From Zhihengliuella halotolerans (lineage in GTDB: Bacteria > Actinomycetota > Actinomycetes > Actinomycetales > Micrococcaceae): 64,000 bases of DNA. The notes under the pieces are model-generated. The model was not told the origin of the DNA. It saw only the letters and a list, made by a program, of their open reading frames with translations, and did no database searches. The position numbers and the translations under genes were made by a program. Below are positions 30,029-39,285 of the stretch, in pieces; positions within the stretch are counted from its first letter, which is position 1; every line of letters begins with the position of its first letter. Where the stretch lies: positions 1,178,001 through 1,242,000 of the forward strand of contig NZ_SHLA01000001.1 of NCBI RefSeq assembly GCF_004217565.1, given 5' to 3'.

Positions 30029-31180
30029 ATGAGCGCAAGCGCACCTCCGATTCCCCACGCCATTGCTCCACCCCCGCATCTCGATCTGCCGCCCTTCCGT
30101 GAGCGTCGTCGCCACCAGAGCCGGGTCCTGGTCATGTCTCTCATCGCTCTGGTCGTCTTCGTCGGCACGGTGTACTGGCTGGCACCGTTCATCGGCCAGA
30201 CCACGATGTTCGCCGTCGGCCTCCTGGCCCTGGTGCCGCTCGGGATCTGCCTGTTGGGCCTGCGCTGGATCGATCGGTGGGACCCCGAACCGGCCCCTGC
30301 CGTGCTCTTCGCCGTGCTGTGGGGCGCGGGCGCCTCGGTCGCCGGCACCATGCTTTTCGGCGAACCCTTCACGCGCCTGGTCATGCCCCTGACCGTCTTC
30401 GCCGACCCGGATATCTTCGGAGCTGTGGTTCAGGCGCCGATTCTCGAGGAGGCCTTCAAGGGCATCGGCGTGCTGCTGGTGTTCTACGTAGCGCGGTGGC
30501 ACTTCGATGGCCCCGTGGACGGGATCGTGTACGGCGGTCTCGTCGGGGCCGGCTTCGCCTTCACGGAGAACATCCTCTACTTCGGCTCCGCGTGGGTCAG
30601 CGCACCCTACGAGGTGGTCGCTATGTTCGTCATGCGCGGCTTGTTCAGCCCGTTCGCGCACGTGATGTTCACGAGCTGCCTGGGATTCTTCCTCGGCCTG
30701 GCCGCCGTCAAAGGGCGGCGATCCGCAGCGCTGTGGTTCGCGCTGCCCGGCTACGCGCTCGCAGTACTGGGCCACTTCCTGTGGAACGGGGGCCTGGCGC
30801 TGTTCTTCGAGGATTTCCTGACGTTCTATGTGACGCTGCAGGTGCCCCTCTTCGCGCTGGGCATCGCCGGCGTCCTGTGGCTGCGGCGCGCCGAACGGAA
30901 TCGAATCCTCGGCTACCTGCTCGAGTACAGCGAAGCTGGCTGGCTCACCGACGAGGAAGCTCAGCTCTTCGGTACGACGGCGGGGCGTCGTCAGGCAGTA
31001 GCCTGGGCCAAACCCCGCGGGGCCGTGCAGGAACTCAAGAAGTTCACACGCACAGCCGTCCGTCTCGCCGAGGTGCGGCACCGCATCTGCATGGGGCACG
31101 ACGTTCTGCGGCAGCAGGGACGAGAAGAACGACTCCTGCTTGAGTTGACCAGCGAGCGAGCGCAACTGCTGCGCACATAG
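30029..31180 (+). CDS. PrsW-family intramembrane metalloprotease
   Basis: A 383-residue membrane protein with about eight hydrophobic segments. PrsW signature elements are visible: EEAFKG (Glu pair), FTENILYF, an SPFAHVMFTS segment and GHFLWNG, providing the Glu/His residues expected for metal binding within the membrane. In Bacillus, PrsW cleaves an anti-sigma factor; the substrate here is unknown and no anti-sigma gene is nearby. The soluble C-terminus (about 100 residues) is helical. I chose ATG 30029, which fits a leaderless promoter. A hairpin follows the stop. Confidence 0.85.
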   Translation: MSASAPPIPHAIAPPPHLDLPPFRERRRHQSRVLVMSLIALVVFVGTVYWLAPFIGQTTMFAVGLLALVPLGICLLGLRWIDRWDPEPAPAVLFAVLWGAGASVAGTMLFGEPFTRLVMPLTVFADPDIFGAVVQAPILEEAFKGIGVLLVFYVARWHFDGPVDGIVYGGLVGAGFAFTENILYFGSAWVSAPYEVVAMFVMRGLFSPFAHVMFTSCLGFFLGLAAVKGRRSAALWFALPGYALAVLGHFLWNGGLALFFEDFLTFYVTLQVPLFALGIAGVLWLRRAERNRILGYLLEYSEAGWLTDEEAQLFGTTAGRRQAVAWAKPRGAVQELKKFTRTAVRLAEVRHRICMGHDVLRQQGREERLLLELTSERAQLLRT

Positions 31181-31181
31181 A

Positions 31182-31213
31182 CGACGCGTCCACCCGATGG
31201 GGTGGACGCGTCG
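31182..31213. terminator. Bidirectional terminator between the PrsW-like gene and DUF3145
   Basis: A 14-bp perfect stem, arms 31182-31195 and 31200-31213, around the loop GATG, two bases past the PrsW-like stop. It also lies downstream of the convergent DUF3145 gene. Confidence 0.85.
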
Positions 31214-31277
31214 ACTATATGAGGGTGCAACCGGTTGGCACGGATGATCCGGGGAGGGCTGCCGGAGGAGGACGGAC

Positions 31278-31781
31278 TCAGCCGACCTGGTGCAGCCAGC
31301 GGACCGGCGCGCCGTCGGAGGCGTGCCGGAAGGGCTCGAGTTCCTCGTCCCAGGCCTCGCCGAGGGCGAGGGAGAGTTCGTGGTACACGGCTGCGGGGTC
31401 GCCGCTGCCCTGCTCGTAGGCGAAGCGAATGCGATCCTCGCCGACGACGATATTGCCGGAGGTATCCGTCGTCGCGTGGAAGATGCCGAGCTCTGGGGTA
31501 TGGGACCACCTGCTGCCATCGGCACCGAGACTGGGGTCCTCGGTCACCTCGTAGCGAAGGTGCGCCCATCCGCGAAGGGCGGACGCGAGTTTAGCCCCTG
31601 TACCCTGCGGCCCGATCCATTCGATCTGGGCCCGGTACATGCCGGGCGATGCTGGTTGCGCGGTCCAGCTCAGGTCCGTTCGCTGGTCGACGACGGAACC
31701 GATCGCCCACTCGATATGCGGGCACAACGCAGTGGGGGCTGAATGTACGTACAGTACGCCCCGAGTCGTGGGTGCAGACAT
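31278..31781 (-). CDS. DUF3145 domain protein
   Basis: A 167-residue protein of the actinobacterial DUF3145 family, recognised by TRGVLYVHSAPTALCPHIEWA and the AWDEELEPFRHA segment. It is soluble, with no signal peptide or membrane helix. Its function is unknown. The start is ATG 31781 with TGGAGGAT just upstream. It stands alone between a bidirectional terminator and a 149-base promoter region. Confidence 0.88.
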   Translation of the reverse strand: MSAPTTRGVLYVHSAPTALCPHIEWAIGSVVDQRTDLSWTAQPASPGMYRAQIEWIGPQGTGAKLASALRGWAHLRYEVTEDPSLGADGSRWSHTPELGIFHATTDTSGNIVVGEDRIRFAYEQGSGDPAAVYHELSLALGEAWDEELEPFRHASDGAPVRWLHQVG

Positions 31782-31930
31782 GCCATCCTCCAGTTGCCGT
31801 TGGTACGTCTTCCCCTACGACCGACGGTGACTGTGAAAGCTCTTCTTCCGAACCCATTGAACATTCTGCCCCAACTTGAACCTTTACGCCACCTTTCGCT
31901 CCCACCAGTATGAACGTGACGCTGAGAGCC

Positions 31931-32911
31931 TCAGGCCCGAGGGTGTGCCTGCTGGTAGTTTTCTCGCAATTTCTCGATGGAGACGTGGGTGTAGAGCTGG
32001 GTGGTCGCAAGCGATGAGTGTCCGAGCAGTTCCTGCACGGCACGCAGGTCGGCCCCGCCGTCGAGCAGGTGCGTCGCAGCGGTGTGGCGCAGGGCGTGGG
32101 GGCCCGACGCGGACGTGTCCCCCAGCTCCTTGAGTCGGCGGGAGACGACCTCGCGCACCTGACGTGGATCGATGCGTCGTCCACGCTGGCCAAGGAAAGC
32201 CGCCTCCGCATCCACCGTGCGCTCACGTGCCCGGGCCGCAGCGATCAGCCCGGGCCGGCCCTGCTCGAGCCACCGCTCAAGTGCAGCCGCAGCCGGTGCC
32301 CCGAACGGGACGATCCGCTCCTTGTCGCCTTTGCCGCGCACCCGAACGGTTCGCCGTCCGAAGTCAATGTCGCCGAGGCCCAGACCGACGAGTTCGCCGA
32401 CGCGCAGGCCAGTTGCGTAGAGCAATTCGAGCATTGCGGCGTTTCGCAGCTCGATGACGTCATCGTCGTCCGTGCCATCGTCGACGCGAGCCCCGCGCGG
32501 CTCGTCGAGCAATCTGCCGACCTGCTGCTTCTGCAGGACGGCTGGCAGCGATCTGCCGTGTCTGGGTGCCTGGAGTCGTGCGGCGGGGTCCTCCGCGATC
32601 ACGTCGGTGCGTCGCGCCCACGCGAAGAAGGAACGGATCGAGGCCGCACGCCGGGCCATGGTTGCCGGGGACCGACCGGTCTCGTGCATTTCGGCCAGCC
32701 AGGCCCGCAGGTCGGCCAATTCGACGTCCTCCAAGCGCGTCTTCCCGCGTCTCGCGCCGAAAGTCAGCAGGGCCCTGATGTCGGCGCCGTAGGCGCGCAC
32801 CGTGTGCACGCTTCTGCCCAGTTCGAGCTCCACGTGCCGCAAGTACGACGCCACGGACGCCTCAACATCTGTCGAGGGCTGCGTCGAGTCCTCGGATACG
32901 GATTCGCTCAT
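31931..32911 (-). CDS. xerC: Tyrosine recombinase XerC
   Basis: A 326-residue phage-integrase-fold recombinase. An N-terminal SAM-like DNA-binding domain (about 12-100) precedes the catalytic domain with Arg in ATGLRVGELVGL, H-x-x-R in HALRHTAATHLL, and His/Tyr in LGHSSLATTQLYTHV. It resolves chromosome dimers at dif with XerD. Its place after dprA in the comM-dprA-xerC group supports XerC rather than an element integrase. ATG 32911 is chosen; a GTG three codons upstream is possible. Confidence 0.92.
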   Translation of the reverse strand: MSESVSEDSTQPSTDVEASVASYLRHVELELGRSVHTVRAYGADIRALLTFGARRGKTRLEDVELADLRAWLAEMHETGRSPATMARRAASIRSFFAWARRTDVIAEDPAARLQAPRHGRSLPAVLQKQQVGRLLDEPRGARVDDGTDDDDVIELRNAAMLELLYATGLRVGELVGLGLGDIDFGRRTVRVRGKGDKERIVPFGAPAAAALERWLEQGRPGLIAAARARERTVDAEAAFLGQRGRRIDPRQVREVVSRRLKELGDTSASGPHALRHTAATHLLDGGADLRAVQELLGHSSLATTQLYTHVSIEKLRENYQQAHPRA

Positions 32912-32926
32912 ACCGGTCACTGTGCA

Positions 32927-34183
32927 CTACCGCCCGCCGCGGGGCGGTGATGACGCGCCGGAACCATCCGAACTGGCCTCGCTCCGGCGCCATCCCGCAT
33001 CAGACGACACGGCGAGGCCGCGTTGCTGGAGCCGGGAGAGACCGCCGAGCACTGCCCCGATGCTGAGCCCAGCGACCCGGCAGAGACTGTCCGGGGTCGC
33101 CGCCGCCCGCGCCGGCAGTGCGTCGAAGAGGAGCAGATCCTGGATGTCGAGTCCATCGTGCGCTCGCCCACCGGCGGAATCCGCGGGGACCGGGCAGTGC
33201 TCGATGCCGCCGGCCATCTCCACGACGTCCTCGGGCCGGGTGACGATGTTCGCAGCACCCTCAGCGATGAGGCGATGGCAACCGGCGGAGTTCGCGGAGA
33301 AGACCGATCCCGGAACTGCCCCGACTTCCCGTCCCATCTCCGCTGCACGTCGGGCAGTCGTCAATGCGCCGGAGCGCCACCGGGCCTCGACGACGACTGT
33401 CACGTCGCAGAGGGCGGCGATCAGGCGGTTGCGCAGCAGGAAACGCCAACGCGTCGGCGACGAACCTGGCGGGACCTCCGCGACGACGACCCCGTGCGCG
33501 GCGATGTCGCGGAGCAGATCGTCGTTGCCGCTCGGATAGAAGCGGTCGAGCCCGCCCGCCATGACCGCCATTGTGGGGTCCCCGTGCACCGAGCCGGGTG
33601 TCGTCGCCAGGGCCGCCAATGCTGCGCGGTGGGCGGCCGCGTCGATTCCGTAGGCGCCGCCGGAGACGATTTGGGCGCCCTTGGCCACGAGCGGCGCGAT
33701 GATCTCGTGCGCGGCCCGAATCCCGTACTCAGTGGCGTCACGGCTGCCGACGACCGCGATCCGGCGCCGGGCGGCGTCGAAGGCCGCGTATTCGCTCCGA
33801 CCCCGCCACCAGAGGGCCAGAGGCGCGCTCGTACCGAGGTCCTCGAGCTGGCCCGGCCACTCATCGTCCTCGGGTATCAGCAGACCGCCGCCGAGGCGCC
33901 GCATGGTCTCCAGGTCGCGTTCGGGCGCGAGATCACGTACGCGAGGACGCCAACGCTCCAGCCCCGCCGCGACCATGAGCTCCTTGCGGGTTCCCGAGCC
34001 GATAGTTTCGGCGACCGCCTGCTGGAGGGATTCAGGGACCCGACGCTCGGGTGAGGTAATCAGGTCGAGGGCTTGTTGCGCCCCGAGGACCGCGACCAGC
34101 GCCGCTCCCGTCAGGTCGCCGGGTTCGATCAAACGCGTCAGAGCCGCTCGGGCCATCCGAGTCTCGGATGTTCCGCTGTTCAT
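32927..34183 (-). CDS. dprA: DNA-processing protein DprA
   Basis: A 418-residue DprA/Smf protein that loads RecA on incoming single strands. The extended Rossmann domain has VGSRDATEYGIRAAHEI and IVSGGAYGIDAAAH, and EVPPGSSPTRWRFLLRNRLIAAL is characteristic. A C-terminal winged helix (about 340-400) is present. The ATG overlaps the comM stop (ATGA). No other competence gene is in the window. Confidence 0.95.
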   Translation of the reverse strand: MNSGTSETRMARAALTRLIEPGDLTGAALVAVLGAQQALDLITSPERRVPESLQQAVAETIGSGTRKELMVAAGLERWRPRVRDLAPERDLETMRRLGGGLLIPEDDEWPGQLEDLGTSAPLALWWRGRSEYAAFDAARRRIAVVGSRDATEYGIRAAHEIIAPLVAKGAQIVSGGAYGIDAAAHRAALAALATTPGSVHGDPTMAVMAGGLDRFYPSGNDDLLRDIAAHGVVVAEVPPGSSPTRWRFLLRNRLIAALCDVTVVVEARWRSGALTTARRAAEMGREVGAVPGSVFSANSAGCHRLIAEGAANIVTRPEDVVEMAGGIEHCPVPADSAGGRAHDGLDIQDLLLFDALPARAAATPDSLCRVAGLSIGAVLGGLSRLQQRGLAVSSDAGWRRSEASSDGSGASSPPRGGR

Positions 34184-35751
34184 GGCCGGACCTCCTGGCT
34201 CTGCCGGAGCTGTAGCGCGACGTCGAGATCCTCCAGCGCGGGCGCCTCACGGCCGGCGAGGTCGGCGATGGTCCAGCCGAGCCGGATCACGCGATCGTAG
34301 CCGCGGGCACTGAGCCAGCCCCGGCGAAAAGCTTCGTCGAGCTTCGTCAGCGCCGCGGGAGCTGGCGCCAGTCCGCCGCGCAGCAGGCGGCTGGGGACCT
34401 CGCCGTTGGTGCGCAACCCATGCTCCCGCAGTCTTTCCGCTTGGCGCTGGCGGGCCTGTCGCACACGCGCAGCAATGGCTCGGCTGCTCTCCGGTGCGGG
34501 TGCACTCGCCAGATAGGTGGGCGAAACGCGCGGGACGGCGACCTGGATGTCCACCCTGTCGAGCAAGGGCCCGGACAGCCGGCCGAGGTACCGGCGTCGT
34601 GCGGTGGGCGTGCACTCGCAGTCGCGGCCACCGGCGGCGGTCCGTCCACAAGGGCAGAGGTTGGCCGCCAGCACGAGTTGGAATCGGGCCGGGAAGGTTG
34701 CCGCCCCGGAGGCCCTGTGCACGGTCATTTCGCCCGATTCCAGCGGCTGTCGTAGTGCGTCAAGCACGCCGCCGCGAAACTCCGGGGCTTCGTCGAGGAA
34801 CAGCACACCTCGATGGGCCCGACTCGCGGCCCCGGGACGTGGGAAACCACTGCCGCCGCCCACGAGCGCCGCCATCGTGGCGGTGTGGTGTGGGCTGACC
34901 AGGGGTGGCCGCCGGATCAGCCGGCTGACGGGCTGGCTCCCGTGCACAGAGTGCACAGCCGTCACTTCGAGGGCTTCCTCGTCGTTGAGGGGCGGAAGGA
35001 TCGTGGGTAGGCGCTCTGCCAGCATGGTCTTGCCTGCCCCCGGCTCGCCACGCAGCATCAGGTGGTGCCGGCCCGCGGCAGCTACCTCGAGGGCAAAGCG
35101 CGCCGCTTCCTGGCCGCGCACGTCCGAGTAGTCGGCGGCCGCGTCCCGTGCGGTGTCGTCGCCTGTTCCCTTGTGGACCTGACCTGAGTCGCGCGGACTG
35201 GCGCCGTTCCAACGCAGGTTCTGCACGATGTCCCGTGTGGCCCCGGAGTTCGCTACGACGTCGGCCAGGTGACGGTGGCCCGTCACGTGCGCGCCGCTGA
35301 CCAGCCGCGCCTCCTCGAGATTCGCCTCCGGCACGACAAATCTGCGGTATCCGTGCCGGACTCCGGAGAGGACGGAGGGCAGAACGCCGGGCACGGGTCG
35401 GAGGGCTCCGTCCAAACCCAGCTCGCCGATGTAGACCGTGTCGGGCTGGGCGTGCATACTGTCGTCCGCCGAGAGGGCCGCCGTGACGATCGCCAGGTCG
35501 AGGGCAGATCCGCGCTTCGGAAGCGACGCGGGCTGAAGATTCACGGTGATCCGCCTCGGGCTCAGTGGCACGCCGGTATTCCGGGCAGCCGACCGGATCC
35601 GGTCGCGCGCCTCGCCGAGTGAGGCGTCGGGTAGTCCGAGCAGCACGAACGCGGGCAGGCCACCGCCGATGTCGGCCTCGACATCGACGACGTGTCCGGT
35701 CAGCCCGGTGAGCACGACACCCGTCGCCCGCCCCAGGTTGCCGCCGGTCAT
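34180..35751 (-). CDS. comM: ComM/YifB-family Mg-chelatase-like AAA ATPase
   Basis: A 523-residue protein with an N-terminal Lon-like fold, an AAA module (Walker A GEPGAGKTM, Walker B VLFLDEAPEF) and a Mg-chelatase C-terminal domain with a Cys motif (CPCGRTAAGGRDCEC). In Vibrio, ComM is a helicase aiding branch migration during transformation; in Actinobacteria the role is inferred. I chose ATG 35751, overlapping the yraN TGA as ATGA, rather than the longer frame to 35865, which would run far into yraN. Confidence 0.95.
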   Translation of the reverse strand: MTGGNLGRATGVVLTGLTGHVVDVEADIGGGLPAFVLLGLPDASLGEARDRIRSAARNTGVPLSPRRITVNLQPASLPKRGSALDLAIVTAALSADDSMHAQPDTVYIGELGLDGALRPVPGVLPSVLSGVRHGYRRFVVPEANLEEARLVSGAHVTGHRHLADVVANSGATRDIVQNLRWNGASPRDSGQVHKGTGDDTARDAAADYSDVRGQEAARFALEVAAAGRHHLMLRGEPGAGKTMLAERLPTILPPLNDEEALEVTAVHSVHGSQPVSRLIRRPPLVSPHHTATMAALVGGGSGFPRPGAASRAHRGVLFLDEAPEFRGGVLDALRQPLESGEMTVHRASGAATFPARFQLVLAANLCPCGRTAAGGRDCECTPTARRRYLGRLSGPLLDRVDIQVAVPRVSPTYLASAPAPESSRAIAARVRQARQRQAERLREHGLRTNGEVPSRLLRGGLAPAPAALTKLDEAFRRGWLSARGYDRVIRLGWTIADLAGREAPALEDLDVALQLRQSQEVRP

Positions 35752-36104
35752 GCCGAAACCGCCTCGAAATGGTCGAGCCTGAATTCGTCGTCGGCGCATT
35801 CGATCGCAATGACGTCGACTTGCAGTCGTCGGACCGCCTCCCCCGCGGTCCGGCTCCACTGCCACGCGAGGCCGAAGAGCCGCCTGCGCTTGGCGTCGGT
35901 CACCGCCTCGGCCGCGTGCCCGTAGTCATCGGAGGTTCGCGTCTTGACTTCAACGGCGATGTGCACGCCACCGCGCGTGGCGATAATGTCCAGCTCTCCC
36001 CCGCGGCATCGCCAATTCCGTTCGAGGATCCGGTAGCCGTTGGCCTCGAGATATCTAGCGGCCAGTTCCTCGCCGCGTGCTCCCAATTCCTGATTGTGTC
36101 CCAT
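35748..36104 (-). CDS. YraN family protein (UPF0102), predicted endonuclease-like
   Basis: A 118-residue protein with the endonuclease-like core of UPF0102: NQELGARGEELAARYLEANGY, WRCRGGELDIIA, and VEVKTRTS, which supply the acidic and Lys residues of a PD-(D/E)xK-type site. Function is not established. It overlaps comM by four bases. ATG 36104 is taken over a TTG two codons upstream. Confidence 0.92.
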   Translation of the reverse strand: MGHNQELGARGEELAARYLEANGYRILERNWRCRGGELDIIATRGGVHIAVEVKTRTSDDYGHAAEAVTDAKRRRLFGLAWQWSRTAGEAVRRLQVDVIAIECADDEFRLDHFEAVSA

Positions 36105-36128
36105 ATCCAACAGCTTGCCGGCACGGCG

Positions 36129-36157
36129 AAGGCCCCGGGACGGAATCCCGGGGCCTT
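36129..36157. terminator. Hairpin between DUF2469 and yraN
   Basis: A perfect 12-bp stem, arms 36129-36140 and 36146-36157, with loop CGGAA. On the minus strand it follows the DUF2469 gene and separates the rplS-side operon from yraN-comM-dprA-xerC. Confidence 0.8.
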
Positions 36158-36203
36158 GTGGACGACGACGCTTCGCCCTCGCATTGTGGACGAATAGTGA
36201 CGC

Positions 36204-36533
36204 TCAGGACTCGTCGAGCCCGGTGGCCCTCTGAACGGTCAGGTCGTCGGTCTTCGTGAGCTCCTCGACGTTCACATCCTTGAACGTGATCACCCGAACC
36301 TGCTTCACGAAACGGGCAGTCCGGTACACGTCCCAGACCCACGCATCCTGGAGGGTCACGTCGAAGTAGACTTCGCCGTCCGCGGACCGCGGCTGCACGT
36401 CGACATTGTTGGCCAGGTAGAAGCGCCGCTCGGTCTCAACCACGTAATTGAACAGGTGGACGACGTCGCGGTACTCCCGATAGAGCTGTAGCTCCATGTC
36501 GGTCTCGTAGTTCTCGAGGTCTTCTGCGCTCAT
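36204..36533 (-). CDS. DUF2469 domain protein
   Basis: A 109-residue acidic protein beginning MSAEDLENYETDMELQLYREYRDVV, the hallmark of the actinobacterial DUF2469 family. It has no membrane segment or known catalytic motif and its function is unknown. ATG 36533 is preceded by GGGAGGAAAG; the longer frame to 36593 adds unrelated sequence. It follows rnhB as in mycobacteria. Confidence 0.93.
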   Translation of the reverse strand: MSAEDLENYETDMELQLYREYRDVVHLFNYVVETERRFYLANNVDVQPRSADGEVYFDVTLQDAWVWDVYRTARFVKQVRVITFKDVNVEELTKTDDLTVQRATGLDES

Positions 36534-36612
36534 CTTTCCTCCCGGTAGATGTCCATTGTGCCCCAGTTCCGGCACGTCCGCCGCCCAGCGCACGGCCGCG
36601 TCGGCGACGGCC

Positions 36613-37287
36613 TCAGATGAGCCGCCAGGAGCGTCGGTGATTCTCGCTGGGGCCGTGCGCGCGGATCGCGTCCCGGTGGTGCTCCGTGCCGTACCCCTTG
36701 TTGGCGTCCCAGCCGAAGTGCGGTTCGGACTCGTGCCGCTGGCGCATCAGTTCGTCACGCTCGACCTTCGCCAGGACCGAGGCCGCCGCCACGGAAAGGC
36801 ACGTCATGTCGGCCTTCACGCGGGTCGTCACGGGCGGCACCGCGCTTGCCGGGCCGCCGTCGAACTGGTCGCTTTCGAACAGGCTGGCCTGCCGCCGCGG
36901 CGTCAGCCAGTCGTAGTTGCCATCAACGAGTACGACATCGGGGCGCTGGCTGCCGCTGGCGGCCTCCAACGCGCGCCGGCCGGCGAGACCCGTCGCCGGC
37001 ATGATGCCGAGCTCGTCGATTTCTTGGGGGCTCGCGTGGCCCACTCCCCAGGCCGCTGCCCAAGCCATGATGGAGCCGATGAGGTCCACGCGCGCATCCG
37101 GCCGCAGCAGCTTGCTGTCGCGAACGCCGGCGAGCAGGCCGGCCGCCGCCGGGTCGATGACGACGAGCCCGACGGAGACCGGGCCCGCCAGCGCACCGCG
37201 CCCGACCTCGTCGCAGCCGGCGACCCAGGGGCCGTGCAGCGTGGCAAGCCGGGTCTCGGCCGCGAAGTCGGGGGCCGGTCGCGTCAC
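36613..37287 (-). CDS. rnhB: Ribonuclease HII
   Basis: A 224-residue RNase HII removing ribonucleotides from DNA. The acidic site is visible as GCDEVGRGALAGP (Asp, Glu), VLVDGNYDW (Asp) and SVLAKVERDELM (Asp). Its GTG start overlaps the stop of the upstream signal-peptidase gene (GTGA), showing coupling. Confidence 0.97.
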   Translation of the reverse strand: MTRPAPDFAAETRLATLHGPWVAGCDEVGRGALAGPVSVGLVVIDPAAAGLLAGVRDSKLLRPDARVDLIGSIMAWAAAWGVGHASPQEIDELGIMPATGLAGRRALEAASGSQRPDVVLVDGNYDWLTPRRQASLFESDQFDGGPASAVPPVTTRVKADMTCLSVAAASVLAKVERDELMRQRHESEPHFGWDANKGYGTEHHRDAIRAHGPSENHRRSWRLI

Positions 37288-37994
37288 TCCGGCTCCCCGG
37301 CGCTCACGGCGTCGAACACTTCGTGGTGGCTGTCGATCACGCCGAGCCGGTCGACGGGCCAGGCGATAACGGTGGCCTTTCCTTCGACGTCTGCGAGGTC
37401 GATGAATCCGGCGCCGCGCTCGTTGTGGAAGCGCGAATCGGCGGAGGCGTTCCGGTGGTCGCCCATGACCCAGATCTTCTCCTCAGGGACCGTTACCGCG
37501 AAGGGCACGTCGCTCGGCGCGGCCCCCGGGGCCACATAGGACTCGTCGAGGGGTTCGTCGTTGACCTCGACACGCCCGTCGGCATCGCAGCACACGACGA
37601 CGTCGCCGGGCATGCCGATGACCCGCTTAACCAGATGCTGGTTGGCGGGATCGGGCACGAGCCCGACGAACTTGAGGACGTCCTGCACGACGTTGGTCTC
37701 CGGTTCCTCCGTCTCGCCCAGCCAGTCGAGCTCGTCGCGGAACACGACGACGTCGCCACGCTCCAGCTCGAAGGGCCCCGGCACCATGAGGTTGACGAAG
37801 ATCCGGTCGTTGATCTCGAGGGTCGGCTCCATCGAACCGGACGGGATGTAGAACGCACGGAAGAAGAACGTCTTAACGACGAACGAGATGACCAGCGCCG
37901 CGCCGACGATGAGCAGGATCTCGCGCAGCCATGCCCATTTGCCGGAGCCGTGCCGGCTGCGCCCGCCGGACGACCTCTCTTGATGCTTCGTCAC
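37284..37994 (-). CDS. lepB: Signal peptidase I, copy 1
   Basis: A 236-residue type I signal peptidase with one N-terminal membrane helix (about 24-44). The catalytic Ser is S54 (SGSMEPTL) and the general base is K123 (LVKRVIGMPGD); GDHRNASADSR is box E. It cleaves signal peptides at the outer face of the membrane. I chose GTG 37994 because GGAAGGA lies at good spacing; ATG 38015 is an alternative. A CC pair (135-136) follows the Lys. A second paralogue lies directly upstream. Confidence 0.95.
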   Translation of the reverse strand: MTKHQERSSGGRSRHGSGKWAWLREILLIVGAALVISFVVKTFFFRAFYIPSGSMEPTLEINDRIFVNLMVPGPFELERGDVVVFRDELDWLGETEEPETNVVQDVLKFVGLVPDPANQHLVKRVIGMPGDVVVCCDADGRVEVNDEPLDESYVAPGAAPSDVPFAVTVPEEKIWVMGDHRNASADSRFHNERGAGFIDLADVEGKATVIAWPVDRLGVIDSHHEVFDAVSAGEPE

Positions 37995-38058
37995 TGGTGT
38001 CCTTCCACCGTCCATTCCGTTCTGGGCCGCGGCCCGCCGCGAGAGCGGAACCGTGGAA

Positions 38059-38736
38059 TCAGGGCTCGAGTCCGATTCGACTCAGAGGCCACACAACATT
38101 GTCTACCCTGCCGAGCACCCGATCCGCCGGAATCATGCCTCCGCCCGGCGCGCCGAGCAGGGCTCGCGAGTCTGCCGAATTCGAACGGTGGTCTCCCATG
38201 ACCCAGATCCGGCCGGCGGGGATCGTCACGTCGAACACGACATCGCTCGAAGTGTCCCCGGGACGCACGTATGGCTCGTGCAGGGGCGACCCGTTGAGCT
38301 CGAGCAGCCCGTCGGCGTCACAGCAGCTCAGGCTGTCTCCCTCGACGGCGATCACGCGCTTGACGAAGTAGTCGCCGTTGCCCGTCAGCCGCATCGACTT
38401 CAGGAGTCCGTCGATCGGGTTGGCGGACCGGTAGGGAACCAGCGTCCCCGCCCCGTCGAAGACGACGACGTCGCCTCGCTCCGGCATCCCGTCGTAGGCC
38501 GTTCGATCGACCAAGAGTCCGTCGCCGGGCTGCAGCGCCGGTGTCATGGACTCCGACGAGATGTAGAAGAAATCGACCAGCGTGGCGCGCAGGATCAGCG
38601 CGGCCACGGCTCCGAACAGGAGGACGGGGATGACGAAGCGCCAGCCCCGCGGACGGGACCGGCGCTCCGGGTGCCCCCGGCCGGAGCCGGGGGCGGGGGA
38701 TACTCGCGTCAAGTCGCGCAGTGCCTTACTTGGCAC
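38059..38736 (-). CDS. lepB: Signal peptidase I, copy 2
   Basis: A 225-residue paralogue of the next gene. The membrane helix is about 33-55, the catalytic Ser is S63 (SSESMTPAL) and the general base is K126 ([12 protein letters not shown]); [11 protein letters not shown] is box E. The same CCDADG motif (138-143) is present as in copy 1. The GTG start overlaps the rplS stop by about 11 bases. The two copies share less in the N-terminal cytoplasmic tail and the substrate-binding loops, so they may prefer different precursors. Confidence 0.93.
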   Translation of the reverse strand: MPSKALRDLTRVSPAPGSGRGHPERRSRPRGWRFVIPVLLFGAVAALILRATLVDFFYISSESMTPALQPGDGLLVDRTAYDGMPERGDVVVFDGAGTLVPYRSANPIDGLLKSMRLTGNGDYFVKRVIAVEGDSLSCCDADGLLELNGSPLHEPYVRPGDTSSDVVFDVTIPAGRIWVMGDHRSNSADSRALLGAPGGGMIPADRVLGRVDNVVWPLSRIGLEP

Positions 38737-39085
38737 CCTTGAAGTCGCGCTTCTCCTTGATGCGTGCAGCCTTGCCGTGGCGGTCGCGCATGTAGTACAG
38801 CTTGGCGCGGCGCACGTCGCCGCGTGCGGCGATCTCGATCTTTTCGATCACCGGGGAGTGCACCGGGAAGGTGCGCTCCACGCCGACGCCGAAGGACACC
38901 TTGCGGACGGTGAAGGTCTCACCGACGCCGGCACCCTGGCGGCCCAGGACGTAGCCCTGGAAGATCTGAACACGGGTGTTCTTGCCTTCGATGATGTTCA
39001 CGTGCACCTTGACGGTGTCGCCCGGGCGGAAGTCCGGAACGTCGTTGCGCAGGGTAGCCGCGTTAACGGAATCGAGGATGTTCAT
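38726..39085 (-). CDS. rplS: 50S ribosomal protein L19
   Basis: A 119-residue ribosomal protein L19, at the 30S-50S interface. [28 protein letters not shown] and [19 protein letters not shown] are conserved. ATG 39085 has AGGAG upstream. About 200 bases separate it from trmD, longer than the spacing elsewhere in this operon. Confidence 0.98.
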   Translation of the reverse strand: MNILDSVNAATLRNDVPDFRPGDTVKVHVNIIEGKNTRVQIFQGYVLGRQGAGVGETFTVRKVSFGVGVERTFPVHSPVIEKIEIAARGDVRRAKLYYMRDRHGKAARIKEKRDFKGAK

Positions 39086-39285
39086 ATCGCTGTTCTCCTA
39101 GGTGGACGCCGCAGGTCCCCCACCCTTCGAGCGGCAGAGCGGCCGGGCACAATGGTCTCGGGAATGCTCGTGCCGAAGTGAAGTTTCCGGCCACGTGTCG
39201 GGTGGCCGGTCGTCTGGCTGTTGGCCCGATCCCCCTGCGGCAGGAGAGGACCCAGCAGACACAAGTAGCTATTATTCCATATTGT
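39086..39285 (-). other. 200-base leader or spacer between trmD and rplS
   Basis: No coding frame is convincing. Just after the trmD stop there is an unusually AT-rich stretch on the minus strand (AATATGGAATAATAG), which may hold a promoter. Further on, CCGGCCA and TGGCCGG can form a stem (near 39188-39211). A regulatory leader for L19 is possible, but I could not match a known leader type. Confidence 0.35.

Noticed and set aside
31931-32911. xerC as the integrase of a mobile element
   Set aside because: It sits in the conserved comM-dprA-xerC order, has the length and motifs of XerC, and no attachment repeats or element genes surround it.
34180-35865. Longer comM reading frame beginning at 35865
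   Set aside because: The extension overlaps yraN by over 100 bases and is Arg-rich; ATG 35751 overlaps the yraN stop by four bases and gives the conserved N-terminus.
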